Below are positions 1 to 9,860 of a stretch of DNA of 64,000 nt, piece after piece (the first letter of the stretch is position 1; every line of letters begins with the position of its first letter). The stretch is from NCBI RefSeq assembly GCF_041415945.1, contig NZ_JBGCUS010000001.1, positions 806,001 through 870,000 of the forward strand, written 5' to 3'. The stretch comes from Ancylobacter sp. IITR112 (GTDB taxonomy: Bacteria; Pseudomonadota; Alphaproteobacteria; Rhizobiales; Xanthobacteraceae). The translations under genes and the position numbers were made by a program. Below the pieces are notes generated by a model that did not search any database, was not told the origin of the DNA, and saw only the letters and a list, made by a program, of their open reading frames with translations.

Positions 1-278
1 AGGAAGGCGCACAGGCTGGTGGCCGCCGTCACCGCGAAGAAGGCCGGCGCGATGCGCCGCATCCGCCGCTCATAGAAGCCGAGGATGGAGAAACTGCCGG
101 CATCCACATCGGCATAAAGCGACTTGGCGATGAGGAAGCCGGAAATGACGAAGAACACATCGACGCCGATGAAGCCGCCCGGCAGCCAGTGCGCGCCGAA
201 ATGGAACAGCACCACGCCGAGCACGGCGATGGCGCGCAGTCCGTCAATATGGGCGCGGTAGCGCAGAGGGTGGTGCAC
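1..278 (-). CDS. Acyltransferase 3 family (OafA/YrhL-like) membrane protein, N-terminal part
   Basis: Only the first 92 codons are inside the window; the gene continues past position 1. The translation from GTG at 278 contains the family-defining start YRAHIDGLRAIAVLGVV followed by FHF, then GGFIGVDVFFVISGFLI, and a basic stretch YERRMRRIAPAFF. This is the usual beginning of membrane O-acyltransferases that acetylate surface polysaccharides or lipids; the first hydrophobic segment carries the FHF histidine. The GTG start is preferred because it lies just before the conserved HPLRYRAHIDGLRA block, with an AAGG about 13 bases upstream. The divergent neighbour is a sulfotransferase-like gene, so both may decorate surface glycans; that is inference. 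Confidence 0.85.
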   Translation of the reverse strand, partial: MHHPLRYRAHIDGLRAIAVLGVVLFHFGAHWLPGGFIGVDVFFVISGFLIAKSLYADVDAGSFSILGFYERRMRRIAPAFFAVTAATSLCAF

Positions 279-474
279 GGAAGCGGCAGGCCTTCGAACA
301 GGAGGCGACGTTTCGTCGCCGGAGCGGACCGTTTACGCCAAGCGGGCGCCGGCTGGCCATATGGTTTGTGGCTGGACACGGCCGGCGGAGGCCACCTAAC
401 CTGCGGTCAAACGGTCTTCACGTACCGCGCCATAGGCTTTTGCGGCAGAAAGAGACCGCGGGAGGAGGACAGGC

Positions 475-1344
475 ATGCATTGGCCGACGCAGGGCCCCAA
501 GCTCGTCTTCACCCACATTCCGAAATCCGCCGGCACCTCGCTGCGCCACGCGCTGCGCGCGGCGCTCCAGGCCGAGCGGGTGGCGGACGGGTTCGACCGC
601 TCGCTCTATGGCGGTTTCAGCGGCTTTCATGCGTTCGGGCCGGAGGCGCGGGCGACGACGGCCCTGAGCTTGGAGGAACTGCCGGCGGCGCCCGACATCG
701 TCATCGGCCATTATGCCGCGAGCACCACCCGCGCGCGCTATCCCCAGGCGCCGCATATGACCGTGCTGCGCGAGGCGCGCGCGCGGGCGCTCTCGCTCTG
801 GATCTACTGGCGCAGCGTGCCGCCGGCCGCTCTCGCCGGCTGGGGCGGGTGGGGGCGCTATGTCGCCAGGGCCACCGCCCCGCTCGCGGACTTTTTGAGC
901 GATCGGGAGGTTGCCGCGCAGACCGACAATGTCGGGCTGCGCCTGCTGCTCTGGCCGCATCCGCTGATCCCCGACAGCGGCTTCATCGCGGAAAAGGACG
1001 ACGCGCCGCTGCTGGCGCTGGCCAAGGGGGTGCTCGATTCCTTCGATTTCGTCGATGTGATCGAAAATCCGCGCTTCGAATCGCGGCTGGCGGGCTGGGT
1101 GGGCGGCGGGTTGCGGCTGGAGCGGCTGAACGAGAGTCTCCCGGTGCCGGCGGAATTGAGCGTGCCGCTGGCGCAGATGCTCACGCCCGAGGCGATGGCA
1201 GCGCTGGCGCAGCGTTCGCGTCTCGACGATGTTCTCTGGCGCCATGTGGCGCGCCTTCATCTGCCGGCGGAGCGGATCGAGGCGGTGCGGGAGGCCGCCT
1301 ATGCCGCCGCCATCGCCCGCCACGCGCTGCTGATGGCGGGCTGA
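475..1344 (+). CDS. Sulfotransferase-like protein
   Basis: 289 residues. Residues 10-24 read LVFTHIPKSAGTSLR, which is the 5'-phosphosulfate binding loop of sulfotransferase-family proteins (IPKxAGTS type); these transfer sulfate from PAPS to carbohydrates or other acceptors. Around residue 100 a segment TVLREARARALSLWIYW sits where the 3'-phosphate-binding Arg/Ser stretch of the family lies. No signal peptide or membrane segment is apparent, so it should act in the cytoplasm. The neighbour is a divergent acyltransferase and a convergent peptidase gene follows after 4 bases. The acceptor cannot be read from sequence; the 3' half is poorly recognisable. Confidence 0.72.
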   Translation: MHWPTQGPKLVFTHIPKSAGTSLRHALRAALQAERVADGFDRSLYGGFSGFHAFGPEARATTALSLEELPAAPDIVIGHYAASTTRARYPQAPHMTVLREARARALSLWIYWRSVPPAALAGWGGWGRYVARATAPLADFLSDREVAAQTDNVGLRLLLWPHPLIPDSGFIAEKDDAPLLALAKGVLDSFDFVDVIENPRFESRLAGWVGGGLRLERLNESLPVPAELSVPLAQMLTPEAMAALAQRSRLDDVLWRHVARLHLPAERIEAVREAAYAAAIARHALLMAG

Positions 1345-1348
1345 GCGC

Positions 1349-2050
1349 TCACAGAAGCGAAAGCTGCGCCGCCCCGGCCGCGCCTTGCGCCGCCGGCGGG
1401 TCCTCCTTCGCTGCGCCCCGGGCGACGATGACGAGCTTAGTGTCAGGGAGCGGGCGCTGCAGCGCCTTGGCCTCGCTCCACGGCGCGCGCAGCCAGGTCT
1501 CCCGCTCCTCGGCGGTGGTGAGAATCACCGGCATCGCCTTGGGGTGGATCGGCTCGACCACGCCATTGGGGGCGCAGGTGAGAAAGCCGAACAATTCGTG
1601 CTGCCCTTCCACCGGCGCGGCCTTGGTGCCGCGCGTGCCGCTCCAGCGGGTCCACAGCCCGGCGAAGAAGGCGAGCGGCCGGCTCTCATCGAGCGCGAAC
1701 CACACCACATCCTTGCGGCCGGTGGCCGGGTTCGGCACCGGTGCATATTCGGAAAAGCTGGTGAAGGGCACGAGGCAGCGATGCGCCGGCCCGCTCCACG
1801 CCCGCCAGTGCGGCGAGGCGAGGTTGCGGATATTCGTCACCGGCGGCCCGCCTATGGTGGGCGGCGAGGGCATGCCCCAGCGCGCCAGCGCCAGTTCACG
1901 CACGCCGTCTTCGCCGCTGCGGACGATGGGGGCGGGGTAATCGGGAAAGATGCCCGGCTGCGGCGGCAGATTGCCGGCGAGATTGCGCAGCGTGCCGACG
2001 AGATCGGCGATGGCGTGGAGATTGGAGTGATGGCTGTAGAGGTTGCACAT
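1349..2050 (-). CDS. SOS response-associated peptidase, YedK/HMCES family
   Basis: 233 residues starting MCNLYS; Cys2 becomes the N-terminal catalytic cysteine that forms a thiazolidine crosslink with abasic sites in single-stranded DNA. Family signatures present are [20 protein letters not shown], a [13 protein letters not shown] block (the catalytic Asn and Glu positions) and [12 protein letters not shown], which carries the conserved histidine. Length matches the family. The Met start must be exact because Cys2 is the active residue. Cytoplasmic DNA-protection enzyme; the gene appears monocistronic, with tRNA-Val upstream on the same strand. Confidence 0.93.
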   Translation of the reverse strand: MCNLYSHHSNLHAIADLVGTLRNLAGNLPPQPGIFPDYPAPIVRSGEDGVRELALARWGMPSPPTIGGPPVTNIRNLASPHWRAWSGPAHRCLVPFTSFSEYAPVPNPATGRKDVVWFALDESRPLAFFAGLWTRWSGTRGTKAAPVEGQHELFGFLTCAPNGVVEPIHPKAMPVILTTAEERETWLRAPWSEAKALQRPLPDTKLVIVARGAAKEDPPAAQGAAGAAQLSLL

Positions 2051-2121
2051 GGCGGCCCCGCTGGCCGGCTCCCGGCCTGCCGCTGTCCCGAGGGGAGGCG
2101 GCGAGAGGAGGGAAGCGACGA

Positions 2122-2196
2122 TGGTGGGCGATGCAGGGATTGAACCTGCGACCCCTCCCGTGTGAAGGGAGTGCTCTCCCGCTGAGCTAATCGCCC
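2122..2196 (-). tRNA. tRNA-Val (CAC anticodon)
   Basis: On the minus strand the 5' acceptor GGGCGAT (2196-2190) pairs with ATCGCCC (2132-2126). The anticodon loop TTCACAC between CTCCC and GGGAG gives anticodon CAC, reading GUG. The T-arm carries GGTTCAATCC. Discriminator A at 2125 and an encoded CCA at 2124-2122 complete a standard cloverleaf. Confidence 0.97.
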
Positions 2197-2281
2197 GTCA
2201 GCCCCGGAAAGTGCCCGGGGCCAGCGCCATCGCGGCGGGGTTTAGTGTGTCCACGCCCCGGGTGTCAAGCGCCGCGCGCGG

Positions 2282-2965
2282 CTACCCACGGGAGAGTAGC
2301 TGCTCGACCGTGTCGACCAGCCGGTCGTAATGGTCGATGAACACGTCGCCGCCCAGTTCCTGCGCCGGAATCTCGGTATAGCCGAAGGGCACGACGATGG
2401 AGGGCACCCCGGCATTTTTCGCGGTGAGCACGTCGGTCATGCTGTCGCCGACCATGATGGCGCGGCTGTGAACGCCGCCCGCCCGCTCGATGGTGCCGAG
2501 GAGATGGCCGGCATCGGGCTTGTATACCGGGAAGGTGTCCGAGCCGGCGATGACGGCAAAGCGGTCGGAGAGTGCCAGCCGGTCGAGCAGCAGGCGCGAG
2601 AGATATTCCAGCTTGTTGGTGCACACGGCGAGCACATGGCCGCGGGCGGAAAGCTCGTCCAGCGCCGCGATCAGCCCCGGGAAGGGCACGGATGAATCGG
2701 CGATATGGGCGGCGTAATGGTCGAGAAAGCGCTGATAGAGCGCGTCGAATTCCGGCGGCGAGACACTGATGCCGGCGGCGGTGAGGCCGCGATTGACCAG
2801 CGCCTTGGCGCCGGCGCCGATCATCTTGCGGGTGTCCTCGCGCGGCAGGCGGGCGGCGCCGGCCTCGTCGAGCACGATGTCGAGCGTGTCCAGCAGGTCC
2901 GGGGCGGTGTCGACGAGCGTGCCGTCGAGGTCGAAGGCGATCACGGCGGGAGGCGTGGAGGGCAT
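2282..2965 (-). CDS. gph: Phosphoglycolate phosphatase (HAD family)
   Basis: 227 residues. HAD motif I is FDLDGTLVDTAPDL (nucleophile Asp near residue 11), motif II is the CTNK segment, motif III is the YKPD lysine, and motif IV is MVGDSMTDVLTAKNAG. A helical cap lies between residues 20 and 90, as in Gph. The enzyme removes phosphate from 2-phosphoglycolate made by DNA repair or by oxygenase activity of RuBisCO. Start ATG at 2965 has GGAA about seven bases upstream. The nearby rpiA is another sugar-phosphate gene, but on the other strand and without evident co-transcription. Confidence 0.92.
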   Translation of the reverse strand: MPSTPPAVIAFDLDGTLVDTAPDLLDTLDIVLDEAGAARLPREDTRKMIGAGAKALVNRGLTAAGISVSPPEFDALYQRFLDHYAAHIADSSVPFPGLIAALDELSARGHVLAVCTNKLEYLSRLLLDRLALSDRFAVIAGSDTFPVYKPDAGHLLGTIERAGGVHSRAIMVGDSMTDVLTAKNAGVPSIVVPFGYTEIPAQELGGDVFIDHYDRLVDTVEQLLSRG

Positions 2966-3153
2966 GGCAATTTCCGTGGATGAGGACGGGGAAAAGCGAC
3001 ATGCCCGCCGCCGCGAGACGGGCGCGTCCCACTAGGCCTACAATCCTGCCGCTTTTGCTGTCCAGCCTTCCGCGTCCATCGGGCGCATGCGGGCGCGGCC
3101 GGCGGCAGGGGTGGACGAGACAGACGCAGGATGTTCCGGCAATGAGGACGACG

Positions 3154-3672
3154 ATGCAGAACGGGCGTGGGGTCATGACGGCGGCGGCTTTCAGCCTGAT
3201 CGTGCTGCTGGGCGGCGGCGCGCTGGCGCAGGACGGCACAAAGGACGGCGCGGGCGACGGCGCCCCCGGCGCCGCGTCGGCGCCAGCCCCTGCCGCTCCG
3301 GCGGACGCTCCGGCCGCGCCGGCGCAGGGTCCGGCCGACGGCGCCACCTATGTGTTCGGCTCGCCCCCGGCGGCGCAGGCGAACCGGCTCTATTCCGTCA
3401 ATAGCCGCACGGGTGAGGTGAATGCCTGCCAGTTCGAGCGCCCGGAGGGCAGCCTGATCGGCGTCACCCGCTGCTTCCGCCGCGATGCCAGCGCGCAGGC
3501 GGCGGCGCCCGGGCGCTACGACATCATGTCCACCCGCTATTCCGGCGAGACCGGCATCTTCCGGGTGAATGCCGTCACCGGCCAGATGAGCGTCTGCTAT
3601 GTCCGCGACATGCCGAAGGACGGGGGCGGGGTCGAGCCTGCGGTGGTGTGCACCCCGCCTTCAGCCCAATGA
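3154..3672 (+). CDS. Small secreted protein of unknown function
   Basis: About 172 residues. A Sec signal peptide is plain: a hydrophobic run AAAFSLIVLLGGGALAQ with cleavage likely after ALA-QDG. A low-complexity Ala/Pro/Gly/Asp linker follows (about residues 30-65). The C-terminal half contains the segments YVFGSPPAAQANRLYSVN and RVNAVTGQMSVCYVRD, two copies of a loose pattern that ends in a cysteine; four cysteines in all could form disulfides. ATG at 3154 is preferred because AGGA lies five bases before it; ATG at 3142 is in frame and would add four residues. Such proteins are common in Hyphomicrobiales; I cannot assign a function. Confidence 0.75.
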   Translation: MQNGRGVMTAAAFSLIVLLGGGALAQDGTKDGAGDGAPGAASAPAPAAPADAPAAPAQGPADGATYVFGSPPAAQANRLYSVNSRTGEVNACQFERPEGSLIGVTRCFRRDASAQAAAPGRYDIMSTRYSGETGIFRVNAVTGQMSVCYVRDMPKDGGGVEPAVVCTPPSAQ

Positions 3673-3776
3673 TCGACGGGGGCGGCGGGGGCGGCGGGCT
3701 TGTCGGCGCGCGCCAACGGCGCTACGCACGAGACGAGACTTGAGAAGCGCTAAAATCGAGAGGCCCCGGGGCGATC

Positions 3777-4478
3777 ATGTCCGACGCTGACAACCTCAAG
3801 AGACAGGCGGCCGCGCAGGCGCTGGAATATGTCCGCTCGGGCATGAAGCTCGGCCTCGGCACCGGCTCCACCGCCAAGCATCTCGTCGACCTGCTCGCCG
3901 TGCGGGTGAAGCAAGGGCTGGAGGTGGTCGGCGTGCCGACCTCCGAGGCGACCCGCGCCCAGGCGGAAGGGCTCGGCATTCCGCTCGGCACGCTGGACGA
4001 GCACCCCGTGCTCGATCTGTGCATTGACGGCGCCGACGAGGTCGGCCCTGACCTCACCCTGATCAAGGGCGGCGGCGGCGCGCTGCTGCGCGAGAAGATC
4101 GTCGCCTCGGCGGCCAAGCAGATGATCGTCATCGCCGACGGCTCGAAGAAGGTGGAGGTGCTCGGCACCTTTCCGCTGCCGATCGAGGTGGTGGATTTCG
4201 GCGTCGCCGCCATACGCCGCGGCATTGACCGCGCCGCCCGCGCCGCCGGCTGCCACGGCCTGCTGACGCTGCGCCGGCGGGCGGACGGTCATGTTTTCGT
4301 CACCGATCAGGGACACCTGATCCTCGATGCCGCCTATGGCAGCATCACCAACCCGACCGCGCTCGCCGCCGAACTGTCCAACGTGCCGGGCGTGGTCGAG
4401 CACGGCCTCTTTATCAATCTGGCGAGCCGCGTCATTCTCGCGGGCGCCGGCGGCGTGACGGTCATCGACCGCGCGTGA
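3777..4478 (+). CDS. rpiA: Ribose-5-phosphate isomerase A
   Basis: 233 residues, the normal RpiA length. Diagnostic motifs in order are [15 protein letters not shown] (phosphate-binding loop, residues about 25-40), [25 protein letters not shown] split into the DGADE catalytic Asp pair and [11 protein letters not shown] with the catalytic Glu/Lys, and a C-terminal GVVEHGLFI. It interconverts ribose-5-phosphate and ribulose-5-phosphate in the pentose phosphate pathway. A DUF2059 gene follows 21 bases downstream in the same direction and probably shares its transcript. Confidence 0.97.
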   Translation: MSDADNLKRQAAAQALEYVRSGMKLGLGTGSTAKHLVDLLAVRVKQGLEVVGVPTSEATRAQAEGLGIPLGTLDEHPVLDLCIDGADEVGPDLTLIKGGGGALLREKIVASAAKQMIVIADGSKKVEVLGTFPLPIEVVDFGVAAIRRGIDRAARAAGCHGLLTLRRRADGHVFVTDQGHLILDAAYGSITNPTALAAELSNVPGVVEHGLFINLASRVILAGAGGVTVIDRA

Positions 4479-4499
4479 GCAGTTCGTCAGGAGAGTTTC

Positions 4500-5078
4500 A
4501 TGCAGCTTGATATTGCCGCTCCGCGCGCCGCCCGGCGGGCCGCGCCGCTGGCCGCCGCCGCGATGGGCCTCGCCCTGCTGGCCGGCGCCGCGCCGGCGCT
4601 GGCGCAGGATACCGCGCCGTTCCAGCTCGCCCAGGCAGCCGCGCCCAAGCCGCCGCAGCCCAGCGCCGAGCAGATGAAGCTCGCCAATGAACTGCTTGTC
4701 GCCAATGGCGAGGCCAGCAGCTTCGACGCGGTCATCCCCAATGTGGTGGAGCAGACGGCGGCCGGCTTCGTGCAGGCCAATCCGGACCTGATTCGCGACC
4801 TGCGCGAGGTCGCCAAGCAGCTCTCGGCGCAATATGAGAGCCGCCGCAGCGAGATCGTGCAGATTCTCGCCACCATCTACGCCACCGAGTTCACCACCGA
4901 GGAACTGCGCGACCTGCTCGCCTTCTACCGCTCCGAGGCCGGCAAGAAGCTGGTCGCCAAGCGCGAGGAACTGCTCAAGGCCGGCTTCAGCGCCATTCAG
5001 GCCTGGAGCGCCCAGTTCGCCCGCGAGATGGAAGTCCGCGTGCGCGAGGAAATGAAGAAGCGCGGCTTCACCATCTGA
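4500..5078 (+). CDS. DUF2059 domain-containing exported protein
   Basis: 192 residues. N-terminal signal peptide with hydrophobic AAAMGLALLAGAAPALAQ; mature protein starts near residue 37. Residues about 60-190 are the all-helical DUF2059 region, recognised by IYATEFTTEELRDLLAFY and SEAGKKLVAKREELL. Function of the family is not established; it is a periplasmic protein often near housekeeping genes. Strong Shine-Dalgarno AGGAGA six bases before ATG. The gene is followed after 23 bases by an intrinsic terminator. Confidence 0.9.
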   Translation: MQLDIAAPRAARRAAPLAAAAMGLALLAGAAPALAQDTAPFQLAQAAAPKPPQPSAEQMKLANELLVANGEASSFDAVIPNVVEQTAAGFVQANPDLIRDLREVAKQLSAQYESRRSEIVQILATIYATEFTTEELRDLLAFYRSEAGKKLVAKREELLKAGFSAIQAWSAQFAREMEVRVREEMKKRGFTI

Positions 5079-5101
5079 CGCCCGGCGGCTTACCCCAAAT
5101 G

Positions 5102-5130
5102 AAAATGCCCGGCTCGCGCCGGGCATTTTT
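5102..5130. terminator. Bidirectional intrinsic terminator
   Basis: A perfect 12-bp stem (5102-5113 with 5118-5129) closes a TCGC loop, with an A-run on the left arm and a T-run on the right arm. It lies between the convergent 3' ends of the DUF2059 gene (5078) and tctA (5151), so it can stop transcription from both sides. Confidence 0.92.
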
Positions 5131-5150
5131 GTGTCGGGAGGTCGGAGGCG

Positions 5151-6662
5151 TCAATCCTCGTCGCCGCCCACCGGGGCCTTGCGGCCGGTGATGACATAGA
5201 ACAGCAGCGGGCCGAACAGGGCGAGGGCGGAGAGCGCATAGAGCGCCAGCGCCACCGGGCTCTGGAACAGCACCACGGGGTCGCCGACGCTGATGGCGAG
5301 CGCCCGGCGAAGCTGCTGCTCCGCCAGCGGGCCGAGGATGAGGCCGACGACGACCGGCGCGATCGGGTAGTCGTAGCGCCGCAGCACATAGCCGAGCAGG
5401 CCGAAGATCAGCAGCATGCCGAGTTCAACCAGCGAGGGATTGGCGCCGAGCGTGCCGAGCGTGGCGAACACCAGAATGCCGCCATAGAGCCAGGGACGGG
5501 GAATCGCCAGCAGGCGCACCCACAGCCCGACCAGCGGCAGGTTCAGCACCAGCAGCATGCCATTGGCGATGAACAGGCTGGCGATGAGGCCCCAGACGAG
5601 GTCCGGATTGGTGGCGAACAGCAGCGGGCCGGGGTTCATGCCATATTGCTGGAAGCCGGCGAGCATGATGGCGGCGGTGGCCGAAGTCGGCAGGCCGAGG
5701 GTGAGGAGGGGTACCAGCACGCCGGCCGCCGCCGCATTATTGGCGGCTTCCGGGCCGGCGACGCCCTCGATGGCGCCATTGCCGAACTCGTCCGGCTTGC
5801 GGCACAGCCGCTTTTCCAGCGCATAGGACAGGAAGGTGGGGATTTCCGCTCCGCCCGCCGGCATGGCGCCGATGGGGAAGCCCAGAAACGTGCCGCGCAG
5901 CCAGGGCTTCCAGGAGCGCTTCCAGTCCTCCTTGTTCATGAACACCGAGCCCTTGACCGGCTCGATGATCTCGTCCGCCCGCGCGCCCGCCGCCACCACG
6001 GACAGCGTTTCGCCAATGGCGAACAGGGCGACGGCCAGCGTCGTCACCTCGACGCCGTCGAGCAGGTCCGGCACGCTGAAGGACAGCCGCGCCTGCCCGC
6101 TCTGCAGGTCGATGCCGATGAGGCCGAGGGCGAGGCCGATGAACAGGCTGGTGAGGCCGCGCGTCACCGAGGAGCCGAACGCCGCCGAGACGGTGGTGAA
6201 GGCCAGCACCATCAGCGCGAGATAATCTTCCGGGCCGAAGGAGATGGCGAGATCGACCACGGTCGGCGCCACCAGCGCCAGCCCGATGGTGGCGATGGTG
6301 CCGGCGACGAAGGAGCCGATGGCGGCGGTGGCGAGCGCCGGCCCGCCGCGCCCGGCGCGGGCCATCTTGTTGCCTTCCAGCGCGGTGACGATGGAGGAGC
6401 TTTCGCCCGGCGTGTTCAGCAGGATGGAGGCGGTGGAGCCGCCATACATGCCGCCATAATAGATGCCGGCAAACATGATGAGCGAGCCGGCCGGGTCGAG
6501 CTTGAAGGTGATCGGCAGCAGCAGCGCGACGGTGAGCGCCGGGCCGATGCCCGGCAGCACCCCGACCGCCGTGCCGAGCATGACGCCGACAAAGGCGAAG
6601 ACGAGGTTCATCGGCTGCAGGGCAACCATCAGGCCCTGGCTGAGGGCGGCAAACGTGTCCAT
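5151..6662 (-). CDS. tctA: Tripartite tricarboxylate transporter, large permease subunit TctA
   Basis: 503 residues, the usual TctA length with about a dozen hydrophobic segments. Signatures are [19 protein letters not shown] near residue 36, [20 protein letters not shown] near 67, and [15 protein letters not shown] near 330. It forms the membrane channel that, with TctB, moves citrate-type or other carboxylates using an ion gradient. Third gene of tctC-tctB-tctA; start lies 10 bases after the tctB stop, so the two are likely translated from one mRNA. Confidence 0.96.
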   Translation of the reverse strand: MDTFAALSQGLMVALQPMNLVFAFVGVMLGTAVGVLPGIGPALTVALLLPITFKLDPAGSLIMFAGIYYGGMYGGSTASILLNTPGESSSIVTALEGNKMARAGRGGPALATAAIGSFVAGTIATIGLALVAPTVVDLAISFGPEDYLALMVLAFTTVSAAFGSSVTRGLTSLFIGLALGLIGIDLQSGQARLSFSVPDLLDGVEVTTLAVALFAIGETLSVVAAGARADEIIEPVKGSVFMNKEDWKRSWKPWLRGTFLGFPIGAMPAGGAEIPTFLSYALEKRLCRKPDEFGNGAIEGVAGPEAANNAAAAGVLVPLLTLGLPTSATAAIMLAGFQQYGMNPGPLLFATNPDLVWGLIASLFIANGMLLVLNLPLVGLWVRLLAIPRPWLYGGILVFATLGTLGANPSLVELGMLLIFGLLGYVLRRYDYPIAPVVVGLILGPLAEQQLRRALAISVGDPVVLFQSPVALALYALSALALFGPLLFYVITGRKAPVGGDED

Positions 6663-6672
6663 CGCAGGGCCC

Positions 6673-7158
6673 TCAGATCAGCCGTTCGAGCGGGCCGGCC
6701 GGCAGGGCCAGTTCCAGCCCCTTGGCAAACACCACATAGATGAGGAAGCACATCGCCGCCCCGGCGAGGAAGTGCGCCCACACCGGACCCTTGCCGAAGC
6801 CCCGCGCGGTGGCGGCGAACAGCCAGCCGGTGGCGATGGCGAAGCCGGCGCCGAAGGCGAGCAGCACGATCTGACCGATCAGCCCGGCCAGCACCCAGGC
6901 CATCGGCCCGATCTCGTCGCGTGGGCGGTCCTGCGCGCCCTCGCGCACGGCTTCGACCGCATTGGCCAGCGCCAGCACAGCGAGGCCGGCTGCGATGAGG
7001 GCGGGGAACACTTCCGGCCCCACGGCCGAATAGGTGTTGATCCCGGAAAGCCGCCAGGCATCCCAGCCGACCACGAGGGACAGGAGGGCGAGGGCGAAAG
7101 CGATGACGAAGCGGGCCTTGTCGGGCCCGGCGGCAGGGGCGGGGCGGGGATCGCTCAT
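6673..7158 (-). CDS. tctB: Tripartite tricarboxylate transporter, small permease subunit TctB
   Basis: 161 residues with four predicted membrane segments: [19 protein letters not shown] near residue 16, a [20 protein letters not shown] segment near 45, a segment near 85 and one near 125. The [10 protein letters not shown] element between the first two is the typical TctB signature. It is the small integral membrane partner of TctA. GGAG lies about nine bases before ATG. It sits between tctC and tctA, separated from tctC by a strong hairpin. Confidence 0.92.
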   Translation of the reverse strand: MSDPRPAPAAGPDKARFVIAFALALLSLVVGWDAWRLSGINTYSAVGPEVFPALIAAGLAVLALANAVEAVREGAQDRPRDEIGPMAWVLAGLIGQIVLLAFGAGFAIATGWLFAATARGFGKGPVWAHFLAGAAMCFLIYVVFAKGLELALPAGPLERLI

Positions 7159-7190
7159 CGGCGGGGCTCCGGGGTGGGGCGAAACGAAAG

Positions 7191-7218
7191 ACTCCCCCGC
7201 AGCGCGCCGCGGGGGAGT
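7191..7218 (-). terminator. Intercistronic hairpin between tctC and tctB
   Basis: A perfect 10-bp stem (7191-7200 with 7209-7218, eight-base loop) lies 24 bases after the tctC stop and before tctB. In the direction of transcription it is followed by CTTTCGTTTC, a partial T-tract. This looks like a leaky terminator or 3' stabiliser, which would let the abundant periplasmic receptor be made in excess of the membrane subunits. The position is observed; the function is inferred. Confidence 0.65.
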
Positions 7219-7242
7219 GGAGGAAAGTCGGAGCGGCGCGCC

Positions 7243-8208
7243 TTACTGGGCGAGGCCGATATCCTTCAGGATGGTCTGTGTGGCGGCGATGTCCTTGGCG
7301 AGCTGCGCGTCGAAGGCTTCGCCCGAGAGATAGGTGTTAGCCCAGCCCTTCTGCGCCAGCATCTCGGTCCACGCCTTGGACTTCACCATCTTGTCGATGG
7401 TCTGGGTCAGTTCCTGCTTCTGTTCCGCCGTGATGCCGGGGGCGGCGGCGATCATGCGCCAGTTCTGGATTTCCACGTCGACGCCGGATTCCTTGAAGGT
7501 CGGCACGTCGGGGGCGTCGGGAAGGCGCTCGGGGCTCGACACGCCGAGGATGCGCAGCTTGCCGGCCTTGGCCTGCGCGTCGAATTCCGACAGGCTGGAA
7601 ATGCCGACCGTTACCTTGCCGCCGAGAATGGAGGCGAGCGATTCGCCGCCGCCGGAGAAGGCGATGTAGTTGACCTTGCGCGGATCGACGCCGATGGCCT
7701 TGGTGAACAGGCCGGCGGTGATGTGGTCGGTGCCGCCGGCCGAGCCGCCGGCCCAGGACACTTTCTGCGGGTCCGCCTTCAGCGCCGCGACGAGATCGGC
7801 CAGCGACTTCAGCGGCGAATTCGCCGGCACTGCGATGGCCTCATACTCGCCGGTGAGGCGGGCGATCGGGGTGACCATCGACAGGTTCACCGGCGACTTG
7901 TTGGTGATGATGGCGCCGACCATGACATAGCCGCCGACGATCATCACATTGGGATCGCCCTTGCTGCCATTGACGAACTGGGCGAGGCCGATGGTGCCGC
8001 CGGCGCCGGGCACGTTGAGCACCTGCACGTTTTCCACCAGATCGTCGGTCTGCAGCACATGCTGGATCGAGCGCGCGGTCTGGTCCCAGCCGCCGCCCGG
8101 GGCGGCAGGGGCGATGATCTTGAGTTCGTCGATTTCGGCATGCGCCGCCGTGAACGGCGCGGCGATGACGGCGGCGGCGAGCAGCGCCCCGCGAAACAGA
8201 TGGTTCAT
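7243..8208 (-). CDS. tctC: Tripartite tricarboxylate transporter substrate-binding protein TctC (Bug family)
   Basis: 321 residues. Signal peptide with hydrophobic [18 protein letters not shown]. The mature protein begins with [19 protein letters not shown], the ligand-loop start seen in Bug/TctC receptors, then [14 protein letters not shown] and the second-domain [14 protein letters not shown]. It captures a carboxylate in the periplasm for TctAB. Start ATG at 8208 is fixed by GGAGGAAATC directly upstream and by the signal peptide; the much longer open frame upstream runs antisense through gor and is not part of the gene. First gene of the tct operon. Confidence 0.95.
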   Translation of the reverse strand: MNHLFRGALLAAAVIAAPFTAAHAEIDELKIIAPAAPGGGWDQTARSIQHVLQTDDLVENVQVLNVPGAGGTIGLAQFVNGSKGDPNVMIVGGYVMVGAIITNKSPVNLSMVTPIARLTGEYEAIAVPANSPLKSLADLVAALKADPQKVSWAGGSAGGTDHITAGLFTKAIGVDPRKVNYIAFSGGGESLASILGGKVTVGISSLSEFDAQAKAGKLRILGVSSPERLPDAPDVPTFKESGVDVEIQNWRMIAAAPGITAEQKQELTQTIDKMVKSKAWTEMLAQKGWANTYLSGEAFDAQLAKDIAATQTILKDIGLAQ

Positions 8209-8424
8209 GATTTCCTCCCAGGACAGGGCGGCGGCACATTGGACGCTGGCCGCCGCTTGAGACGCGGTAAAAGAAGCTAAGGCCGGCGGGGCCCCGCTGT
8301 CGAGTTCCCCGCAAGTATGAGTTGCCATCGCCCCCACGGATTCGCGCAGGAGCCATGCGCGTGCTTGACGAGGCCGGCCAGCGGGGCGACATGCGGGTAA
8401 CCAGCCAGCGCGGGAGAGCCTTTC

Positions 8425-9831
8425 ATGGACCAGTTCGACGTCGACCTCTTTGTCATCGGCGGCGGCTCGGGGGGCGTGCGCGCCGCCCGCATCGCGGCCG
8501 GCTATGGCGCCAGGGTGATGCTGGCCGAGGAATACCGGCTCGGCGGCACCTGCGTCATTCGCGGCTGCGTGCCCAAGAAGCTGTTCGTCTACGCCGCCCG
8601 CTTCGCCCATGAATTCGAGGATGCCGCCGGCTTTGGCTGGAGCGTGGAGGGCGCGCGCTTCGACTGGCCGACGCTGATCGCCAACAAGGACAAGGAGATC
8701 GCCCGGCTGGAAGGCGCCTATACCGCCAATCTCACCCGCTCCGGCGTGGAGATTTTGCGCCAGCGCGCCAGCCTTGCCGGCCCGCATGCGGTGCGCCTCG
8801 CCGACGGACGCGAGGTGAGCGCGCGCACCATCCTTATCGCCACGGGCGGGCGGCCCAATCGCGGGCTGGACTTTCCCGGCTGCGAGCTCGGCATCTCTTC
8901 CAACGAGATCTTCCATCTCGAACGCTTTCCCGAACGCATCGTCATTCAGGGCGCCGGCTATATCGCGCTGGAATTCGCCAGCCTGCTCGCCGGGCTCGGC
9001 GCCAAGGTCACGGTCGTGCATCGCGGCGACAAGCTGCTGCGCGGCTTCGACGGCGACATACGCGACCGCATCGTCGACGAGATGGCGCAGAACGGGGTGG
9101 AGTTCGCCTTCAACGTCACCATTGAGGGCATCTTTCAGGAAGCCAGCGAAAAGCGCGTGCGGCTGAATGACGGGCGCGACCTCTATGCCGACGAGGTGAT
9201 GCTGGCCATCGGCCGGGTGCCGAACACGGTGGGGCTCGGCCTTGACGCGGTGGAGGTGCGTCTCGACGAGGCCGGTGCCATTGCGGTGGACGCGCACTCC
9301 CGCACCAACATTGCCTCCATCTACGCGGTGGGCGACGTGACCAACCGGGTGAACCTCACCCCGGTCGCCATCCGCGAGGGCCATGCCTTCGCCGACACGG
9401 TGTTCGGCAAGCGGCCCTGGCAGGTGAGCTATGACAACATTCCCACCGCCGTGTTCACCGAGCCGGAAATCGGCACGGTGGGGCTCACCGAGGAGGAGGC
9501 GCGGGCGCAGGGACGGCGGCTCGACATCTACAAGACCGATTTCCGCCCGCTGAAGGCGACGCTGTCGGGGCGGACCTCGCGCACCTTCATGAAGATACTG
9601 GTCGACCAGGCCGACGACCGGGTGCTTGGCCTGCATCTCATCGGCGAAGGCTCGGGCGAGATGGTGCAGATGGCGGCGATCGCGATGAATGTCGGCGCCA
9701 CCAAGGCCGATTTCGACCGCACCATGGCGCTGCACCCGTCCAGCGCCGAGGAACTGGTGACGCTGCGCTCCCGGCATGTGAGCAGCGACCCGCTGCCCGA
9801 AGCCTCCACCGAGGCAACGCCGGCGCTTTAG
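8425..9831 (+). CDS. gor: Glutathione-disulfide reductase
   Basis: 468 residues. N-terminal FAD-binding GGGSGGVRAARIAAGYGA, then the redox-active disulfide GGTCVIRGCVPKK near residues 43-55, which is the glutathione-reductase form rather than the lipoamide form. The second Rossmann motif GAGYIALEFASLLAGLGA is followed by VVHRGDKLLRGF, whose arginines indicate NADPH. The C-terminal MALHPSSAEEL carries the catalytic His-Glu pair. It regenerates reduced glutathione in the cytoplasm. Monocistronic in appearance, divergent from the tct operon. Confidence 0.96.
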   Translation: MDQFDVDLFVIGGGSGGVRAARIAAGYGARVMLAEEYRLGGTCVIRGCVPKKLFVYAARFAHEFEDAAGFGWSVEGARFDWPTLIANKDKEIARLEGAYTANLTRSGVEILRQRASLAGPHAVRLADGREVSARTILIATGGRPNRGLDFPGCELGISSNEIFHLERFPERIVIQGAGYIALEFASLLAGLGAKVTVVHRGDKLLRGFDGDIRDRIVDEMAQNGVEFAFNVTIEGIFQEASEKRVRLNDGRDLYADEVMLAIGRVPNTVGLGLDAVEVRLDEAGAIAVDAHSRTNIASIYAVGDVTNRVNLTPVAIREGHAFADTVFGKRPWQVSYDNIPTAVFTEPEIGTVGLTEEEARAQGRRLDIYKTDFRPLKATLSGRTSRTFMKILVDQADDRVLGLHLIGEGSGEMVQMAAIAMNVGATKADFDRTMALHPSSAEELVTLRSRHVSSDPLPEASTEATPAL

Positions 9832-9860
9832 GCCGGTAATCGCGTTCCTCACGGCCCCTC

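Noticed and set aside
6463..8280. Plus-strand frame across the tct genes
   Set aside because: Composition is that of a reverse-complement shadow; TctA, TctB and TctC are unambiguous.
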